Positions 57,266-64,000 of a DNA stretch of 64,000 nucleotides are shown piece by piece; within the stretch, counting starts at the first letter, position 1; each line of letters starts with the position of its first letter. Source of the DNA: Siphonodentalium dalli. Its lineage: Eukaryota > Mollusca > Scaphopoda > Gadilida > Siphonodentaliidae. The translations under genes and the position numbers were made by a program. Location of the stretch: the NCBI GenBank assembly GCA_032622095.1, contig CP136067.1, positions 130,279,990-130,343,989 of the forward strand. Direction: 5' to 3'. A model generated the notes under the pieces. That model was given only the letters and a program-made list of their open reading frames with translations, did not search any database and was not told the DNA's origin.

Positions 57266-58204
57266 CCTATTCCGGGTTTTCTGGCCACTTTTAGAAGCTT
57301 GACACAATCTTGTTTCGACCCTGTTGACCGCTTACTGGTATGAGATCATGTGCCACCATTCCCGGACTTTGCCGAATGAAGAATAAGAAAGAAGTAACGG
57401 AATTCACGTTGTTTGATGATCCACGGTCAGAGTTGACGCGATAAGGCTGACATTATTACGTTTTCTAAACCAGAAACTAATTCGATTGTACAAACGAGCC
57501 AATAGATAGGAGGTTCTGATCATGTTCAGCTATTGACTTCTACAATGGTAAGTTTCAGAACGTTTTGAATTGTTGGCAGGATTGCACAAAGTCCAATAAT
57601 CGTCTATAATTAAGAGCGCGCATTCGTTTCTTTCCGTTCGGCAATAACGGGCGTTTTCAACTATTATGCTTCTTTTTCGTATTATCTTATCTTTCGCATT
57701 CCTGCTCAGTCACAAAAATCATTCCCATTTATATGACATTGAAATATAATCTGCATGCAGATGTATTTTCGACCGAAAAAATTACACGCCATTGTTCATA
57801 TATATAGCATCCAACAAGAAATTCAATTAATTGAGGAAAAACACCCACTGTCCTGAGTGGTATTGATAAGCTATTGGGGGGTCTACCACTTCGCATTGCA
57901 AAATAACATGAATGACACCAACAGCTTTAATGTGAGAATAACCCACCATATATGGTTGATATTCAACCAGGCTGTGCTTAAGTTTCTCAATTGATGACTG
58001 ATGTACATATACACTACACACAAATAGTAATAACAATTAACGTTGTGATTTTGAAACTAACCATGCTAGAATATTGACGGTAAGGTGGTATTAACTACTA
58101 CGAGCACTATTAATAATAATAGTACTATTCTTTTATAATATATGTGGGCATGATGTATGGAAATATTAAAGGACAAACCAATAGTTAAAATACAATTATA
58201 ACTT
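57266..58204. other. Intergenic stretch; one unassigned frame
   Basis: A minus-strand frame at 57827-58036 (SSIEKLKHSLVEYQPYMVGY...CEVVDPPIAYQY) reads like protein but I do not recognise it, and neither splice sites nor a homologous neighbour support it. Confidence 0.4.
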
Positions 58205-58400
58205 TTTTTCTTAATTAAGCGCAAGAAGAGCTAATTGTGCTTAAGCACAATAAGGGATATACCTTATTGCGCTTATAAGCTCAATAAGGGAATAAGGGAA
58301 TCTCTATTGTGCTTAAGCGCAATAAGGGAATATTTAATTGCGCTTAAGCGCAATGAAGAATATTCAAATTGCGCTGATAAAGCCCAATACTGAATCTCTT
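58205..58400. repeat. Cluster of TTGCGCTTAAGCGCAA palindromes
   Basis: At least five variants of ATTG(C/T)GCTTAAGC(G/A)CAAT, each followed by AAGGGAAT or similar, lie immediately before the 5' end of the Helitron at 58415. The motif resumes at 61365, so the Helitron probably inserted into this cluster. Confidence 0.85.
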
Positions 58401-58414
58401 AATAAGGAATAATA

Positions 58415-61231
58415 TCTATAGCTATATTTGCGAATGTCTGTCTGTCTGTCTGTCTGTGTTCTATAGAAATTCACAGGGGACCATCTAGATGATGCCAAAG
58501 GGGTCTACTACGAGTAGCTTTTTACGAGAAAGATAATGGTCGGATTTAGAATTTTCTAAAGTGACGCCGTTGTTTTCAGGGGCAGAACAAAAATTTGTCG
58601 CCGATTGCCACCAAACTTATATATAATCATCCCCATAATATGAGGAATCTAATGGCGTGGTTTAAATATGGCAAAAATCGCGCCGTTCACGTCAGGGGTG
58701 CCCGGAAGGGGGGGGGGGGGGTGCAGATTTTTTTTCTGTCGCCGATTGCCACGAAACTTACATAAAATCATCCCCATGATATGAAGAATCCAACGGTGTG
58801 GTTTAAATATGGCAAAAGTGGCGTCGTTTGAGTCAGGAATGAACGGAAAGGGAGAGGGGCACCAAAATTGATAAATCTAATTTTAGCGCCGATTTCCACC
58901 AAATTGATATATATTCTTCTTCATGATACAAGGAATCTAATTGTGAGATTTAACAACGCCAAATTGTTGTTTTTGGATGAGAGATTGGGAGGGGGTGGGC
59001 ACTAAATTTGATAATAAGTCACCGATTGCCACCACACTTATACAAAATCTTACCCATGGTATGAGGAGTCTAATGATGTGGCTTTTATCTGTCAAATGTG
59101 GCCTCATTCGAGTCAGGGTTGCATTGAAAGGGACAGGGGCACCAAAATTGATGCACTATTTTTTTAGCGCCAATTTCCACCAAATTGATACATGTTCTTA
59201 TCCATGATACGAGGAATCTAATCGTGATTTAAAGACGACATAGTGGTGCTGATTGGTTGAGAGATGGAGAGGGGAGGGATTGGCACCAAATTTGATAAAT
59301 ACAATTGTTTAGTCGCCAATTATCACCAAACTTATAAACAATCATCTCCATGATATCAGGAGTGTAATCGTGTGGTTTAAGGGTGTCACAGGTGGGGCTA
59401 TTCAATTCAGTGGTGTATAGAGATGAGAGGGACACAAAAAATTATATCTATATGTTTAGTGCCGATTTCCACCAGATTGATACATATTGTTCTCCGTGAT
59501 ACGAGGAATCTTATCGTGTCGTTTAGATACACCAAATTGGTGCCCTATGGGTGAGAGATATGGGGACCTTAAATTTGATACGAATTTGTATACTCGCCAA
59601 TTTTTACCAATTTCATATATATGCATCTCTAATCTCTAACGAGTCTTAGTGTGTGCAGCTTGATTCCGAAATAGGGACGGGAGGGTCACCAAAACTGATA
59701 CAAAATATTTTTAGTACCAATTACCATCAAATTCAGACACGTTCTTCTCAAATGATACAAGAAATAAAATCGTGCTGTCTGTCCGTCTTTTTGTCTGTCT
59801 GTGTGCATTCTATATATAACTTCACACGGTACAATCGAGAGGGCACCAAGGCATTCTAAGAGGGGTAACCTTTTACAAGGAAGACAATGGTGCGGGTTAA
59901 AATTTTCTAAAATGACGCTGTTGGTGGGAGGGGAAATTAAAAAAATATGGTGAAATAGTTTTGTCGCTGATTTCCACCAAACGAATACATAATCACCTTC
60001 GCAATATGGCGTTGTTCGAGTCAGCGTTGCATCAACAATTGATTTAATAAACCAAATTCCACCAAATTCATACACGTTTTTCTCTAATGATATACCATGA
60101 ATTAAATCACATTTGGTGTCGTTTGCGTCACGGATGGCGAGCGGGTATGCACTATCATTGATAAGATTGCTATTCGCCGATATCCACATATAAGTTATAT
60201 ACAGTCACCAGGACATCTCCATATCATGTTAAGTAGTTGGGCGTTCACATTTCACAATCCCGACATATGGTGACCCACATAAGTCACTTGAACAATTATA
60301 TCTTCTTAACAGTCATATTTATATGGGAATGGCAATCAAGGCATTCACACAATGAGCTAGCAAAAAGAGATAACTAGAAGAATCATTAAACGTATATTTA
60401 TCATTCTATTGAAGAGATACATATATTCGTGCAAACTGAGAGACCTCGAACCGTCAGAGGATTGCATATATATAATAAGAAAATTTAGTCTGTTCCATTC
60501 AATACAGTTTCCACAAAAAGTTACAATTTGTCAAGAGATATGGAAGGCCTGTTCAAAAATAGTCGTCACAGTGTGCAGTCAAATATAGTTTTTTTCTGAT
60601 ATACAAGAAAATGCAGTTAGTAGCACAAGACTTTTCAGGATCCTACCAATACTGACATCTGACAAGGGTTTTAGAACACACTCATCGACTGACATAAACA
60701 ACTCAAAATCTCGCTCTGTGCCTGTCACATGTAGCTGATATATTTGCGCAGCAACATTTTGTAGAAACTAAGATTATTTAGCCAATATATAGCACCATGA
60801 GCAGAGGAGCACCTGGAAATTTCTTTGAAACATCTGTATCTTCATGGAGATATGATAGCCAGGTGTCCTCGGGATCTTAGTCCAACCCTCTAGATTGATA
60901 CATCTCAATATGTAAAACCCAATTATCATCTTTTATCGAACTAATGTGTGTATGATGTTCATGTATCATATTATAACGTCTAATGTATACGCAGTTGTAA
61001 ATAAATAAATACTTCATTATTGGTGGAACAGATTAATCGTGATAAACAGAATGACAATTGACAAGGTGAGCCACTACTTATATTCCATGACTGTAATAAT
61101 CATGTTTTGTGATGCTATTTGAATATACAATTTATGAGAAAACGTATAACACTTTAAGCAAGAGCATTCTCTATTCCCAACAAATACCCACAGCATACAT
61201 TAACCTGGGCAACGCCGGGTAACCCTGCTAG
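58415..61231 (+). mobile_element. 2.8-kb non-autonomous Helitron
   Basis: The 5' end A|TCTATAGCTATATTTGCG at 58414/58415 is followed by a CTGTCTGTCTG run. The 3' end is GGGCAACGCCGGGTAACCCT then CTAG|T at 61228-61232. Both fit Helitron termini inserted between A and T. The interior is mostly a ~145-bp tandem array, then AT-rich sequence; no Rep/helicase. A second CTGTCTGTCTTTTTGTCTGT run near 59776 repeats the 5' region, suggesting a nested copy. Confidence 0.78.
58590..60190. repeat. ~145-bp tandem array inside the Helitron
   Basis: CGCCGATT(G/T)CCACCAAA(C/T)T, CATGATA(T/C)(G/A)AGGAATCTAA, TGTGGTTTAAATATGGCAAA and GGGGCACCAAA(A/T)TTGAT recur about every 140-150 bp (near 58595, 58738, 58883, 59020, 59165, 59310, 59455 and beyond). 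Divergence between units is substantial. Confidence 0.85.
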
Positions 61232-61364
61232 TATTATATATAGTACATAAACTCCTTATAATTCAGGTGGTGTAGTCCATCTCCATGGCACAATGGGTGG
61301 AACAAATATAGGATTATTCTACTATTTGCAGATGGGTGATCTATATATATAGTGAGAGAGATAT

Positions 61365-61480
61365 TAATTGTGTTTAAGTGCAATGGGAAGTAATTGTGGT
61401 TAAGCGTAATAAAGAATGTCTTATTGCATTCTCATTGGGCTTAAGCGCAATTAGAGATTCCTTAAGTTAATGCGGTTAAT
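61365..61480. repeat. GCTTAAGC palindromes, second part
   Basis: TTGTGTTTAAGTGCAA, GTGGTTAAGCGTAA and GGGCTTAAGCGCAATT variants, 130 bp beyond the Helitron 3' end, continue the motif of 58205-58400. Confidence 0.75.
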
Positions 61481-61821
61481 CGAAATTGTCTATTAAATGT
61501 CAATTTTGATTCCCATAGAGATCATCAATGATGTCTATGCGCAAGGGACCCACGCCATTCTTCTCTGTTGGGATTCCAATTGTTGGCTTATTAAAGATGC
61601 ACATATGCTGAAGATACAGTCACGCGCAAAACGCGATCCCGTACATGTAGGTCGGGTTTTGGCCCCAAGTGAATTTAAATGTCATTGAAATAATCGGTTT
61701 CTCCCCATAAACATCCAAATATTCAAAATACATGTTTTTGGAGCAGAATTAGGTACCGGGTAGTCCATATTGGACGCCATCATGGAATTTAATTTTTTTG
61801 TTTAATTTTCAGACATATTTA
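61481..61821. other. No gene seen
   Basis: A frame at 61497 shows no family resemblance; nothing else was recognised. Confidence 0.5.
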
Positions 61822-61990
61822 TTAGTTATGTGGATGGAGTTATAATTAACCTCACATCCTTATATTGGTTATGCGGATGGGGTTATCATTAAACATCACA
61901 TCCTTATATTGGTTATGTGGATGGGGTTATCAGTAAACCTCACATCCTTATATTGGTTATGTAGATGGAGTTATCATTATACCTCACATC
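61822..61990. repeat. 44-bp minisatellite, 4 units
   Basis: TTATGTGGATGGGGTTATCA then TTAACCTCACATCCTTATAT-type units start at about 61825, 61868, 61912 and 61956. Confidence 0.9.
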
Positions 61991-62896
61991 AGTTTGTTGG
62001 GGATTTTGGACCTTGACTTGGGACCTTTGTTTTTTGGTGAGTTTGAAGCCTGTTTACATTTCGAAATGTTGTCAATTTTGTATCGTCTGCAGCGGAACTC
62101 GGCATGTTGAAGCAAAAGTTACAAGGCATTGCACCGTTACGATTTTGGCATTGTTGAACAGAAGAGAAATACAGAATACAAATCAGTATCAAATGATAAA
62201 ATGTATATGTAACGAGTCTATAATACAAATAAAAAACTTGGGTAGGGGTGGGCGATATGGGGAAATATGGGTTGATACCGATATAGTTTTGAAGAGCGAC
62301 AATGACCAATGTTGATATATCATGCATCTCAACTCTATTGTTGCGACAAGGCTATAAAATAGAGGGGGTGTCAGAAACTTACTAGTAGTTATCTCTATAT
62401 AGTGCCAGAATAGTTATTTATCGACTTCTATAGTGGTACAATGCAAATTAGAATCAAATTATAAAATATGTAGCTAACACAACTATACCGATGAAAAATA
62501 ATAATTTGGGCTGGGATTAGATGTTGGGTTGGTTATATGGAGTAAAAGGAGTTCATACGATGAACTGACATAAATTAGTAGAGCTATAGCGATCAATGTT
62601 GCCATGTAATACATCGCGACTGTACTGTAGCGACAATTGTATAAAATTTAAGGGGGGGGGTATGAAATGATCTCTATCTCTATAGATGGCACCATAATTA
62701 TATAGAAAGGAATAGCAATTGATATACGTATATGGCATACCTGTTGTACACGTAATACCATATACATAAGTATTGATCACATGATAAAAATATGTACATA
62801 ACTCGACTATACCGATGAAAAAAGTAATAAATTGGACCAGGATTAGAGGTTGGGTTGGTTACATGTGGATAATTGGATATGCAGTTAATACGATAG
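61991..62896. repeat. Diverged large tandem repeat, ~290-bp spacing
   Basis: Blocks TGGG(C/A)..GATTAGA.GTTGGGTTGGTTA, GA.CAATGTTG, and GCGAC.GTACTGT..CGACAA recur near 62250, 62510 and 62825, and again after 63358. The LINE at 62897-63358 sits inside the last unit. Confidence 0.55.
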
Positions 62897-63358
62897 ATGA
62901 AAACAGACAGCACTTTCTGATAAGATGTCCAGCCCTGAATGAAGTCAGAAATCGAACTTTACCAGAGATTGAGGACGAATTGAGGGAGTGTCTTGCTGTC
63001 AACTACACCGACTTGTCTGAAGACTCCAAGATGGATGTCATACTAGATGTGTCCAATCTATCTGAAGATATTCATAACTCCAAAGACATCACCCAGCTGC
63101 AGTTCCACACTTCCAGGTTATGCTATGCGCTACATATCGAGAGGTGCAATAAGCTGTTACTTATGAAAGAGCAGAAGAATTCTATGAAACAACAACACAG
63201 TTCCCAGTCATATACACAGCAACAAAATGTCAATTAGTATTTTTAGATCAACTACTGTATATAAACTCACTAAATTGGAAGGTGATGATTATTTTAATAC
63301 TCATATTGAGGCTGCTCGTACATGGGCGTAGAGAAGAAGAAGTAAGTAAGTAAGTAAG
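62897..63358 (+). mobile_element. 5'-truncated LINE with (AAGT)n tail
   Basis: Open frame through RQHFLIRCPALNEVRNRTLP, then FHTSRLCYALHIERCN, stop TAG at 63235-63237. HFLxxCPxLxxVR, followed about 80 residues later by SRLCYxLHxxR, is the usual end of the RT polyprotein in several non-LTR clades. The short 3' UTR ends in GAAGAAGAAGTAAGTAAGTAAG, a tandem tail typical of these elements. An ATACGATAGA string lies on both sides (about 62889 and 63369) and may be the target duplication. Confidence 0.75.
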
Positions 63359-63544
63359 ATAGGGGTTGATACGATAGACCGAAATAAATAGACCGAAATA
63401 AATTTGTCGAGTGATAGTGACCAATGTTGACGTAAAAAGTAATGCGACTGTACTGTCGCACAATTATCAGCTAGAAATTGTCAAATATATCAAATATGTT
63501 CCCTGGTGTCCAATATGGAGCACATCAGAAAACATTCGCAGGGC

Positions 63545-64000
63545 CCTAAAATTTATTTAACACAGGATTTCCCATTCAAATCGATTTATGTCCATAAAAC
63601 TCTTATTTTTCAAAATTTTAAGCTGAGACTTGGTGTGTCTACGTGAAATACTTATATATTCCTAAAATGACAGGTTCCAGCACGTAATTATGTTCTAGGT
63701 GGCAGAAAGAAATTTTTTTCGATGATAAATTTTAATATAGGATTTGCCATTCAAAACGATTTATGTCCATAAAACTATTATTTTTCAAAATTTTAAGCTG
63801 AGACTTGGTATATCTGCGTGGAATACTTATATATTCCTAAAATGCCAGGGTCCATTACGTAATTATGTTTTAGATGGAAGAAATGAATTTTTTTCGATGA
63901 TAAATTTTAACATGGGATTGTCCCATTCAAATCTATTTTGAGTTCATCATTTCTCAAGATGAGTAAAAATTTATTTTGGTCAGCATAGCATTAAAGGTCT
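63545..64000. repeat. ~176-bp tandem repeat running off the window
   Basis: CATTCAAA(T/A)CGATTTATGTCC, TTTTAAGCTGAGACTTGG, ACTTATATATTCCTAAAATG and TTTTTTTCGATGATAAATTT repeat in order at about 63571, 63747 and 63921; the third unit is incomplete. Confidence 0.88.

Noticed and set aside
57827-58036. 69-codon minus-strand frame that reads like protein
   Set aside because: No recognised family, no conserved neighbour and no splice-site support; noted only in the description of the stretch.

Overview
The window looks like a stretch of AT-rich metazoan nuclear DNA, most likely from a mollusc or other lophotrochozoan. The reasons are one multi-exon animal gene with GT-AG introns, several animal transposon classes (Helitron, piggyBac-type MITE, BEL/Pao gag, LINE ends), and BIR-RING and PC4-like genes. 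The phylum is an inference; no diagnostic marker such as rDNA, a mitochondrial gene or a Hox gene is present.

The only clear host gene is an RGK-family (Rad/Gem/Rem/Kir) small GTPase on the + strand. Four exons (6109-6433, 9066-9154, 12130-12313, 18601-18809) join in consistent phase to 268 codons. They include a P-loop, an NKxD motif, an ETS motif and the C-terminal motif typical of RGK proteins. A TATA box lies 160 bp upstream. Its introns are full of mobile elements: two piggyBac-like MITEs, three head-to-tail Helitrons, a LINE fragment, a 160-bp palindrome and two copies of a GGCGG-rich transposon.

From 19.45 to 49.13 kb lies the most unusual structure, a very large imperfect inverted repeat. 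The left arm is 19451-28894 and the right arm is 42186-49131. Each arm carries the same cassette: a BIR-RING (IAP-like) gene followed by a gene of about 141 codons that I read as two tandem PC4-like domains. The arms are broken differently. On the left the PC4-like gene is open and the IAP has a nonsense codon; on the right both are disrupted. The 13-kb spacer holds a second, nested inverted repeat (38804-39672 against 40797-42191). Its 1.1-kb loop contains a third, degraded tandem-PC4 gene with its own TATA box. The spacer also holds a pair of direct repeats, a pair of inverted 0.6-0.7-kb DNA transposons, a MITE family with 20-bp internal units, and a foldback element.

From 49 to 64 kb there are no convincing host genes. 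This part holds a BEL/Pao-type gag relic with four in-frame stops, about 3.3 kb of degenerate telomere-like (TTAGGG/GTCCCG) repeats, a 2.8-kb Helitron carrying a ~145-bp tandem array and sitting in a cluster of GCTTAAGC palindromes, a LINE 3' end and several minisatellites. The window opens with a very uniform 59-bp satellite. Similarities and alignments were judged by eye and nothing was searched against a database.
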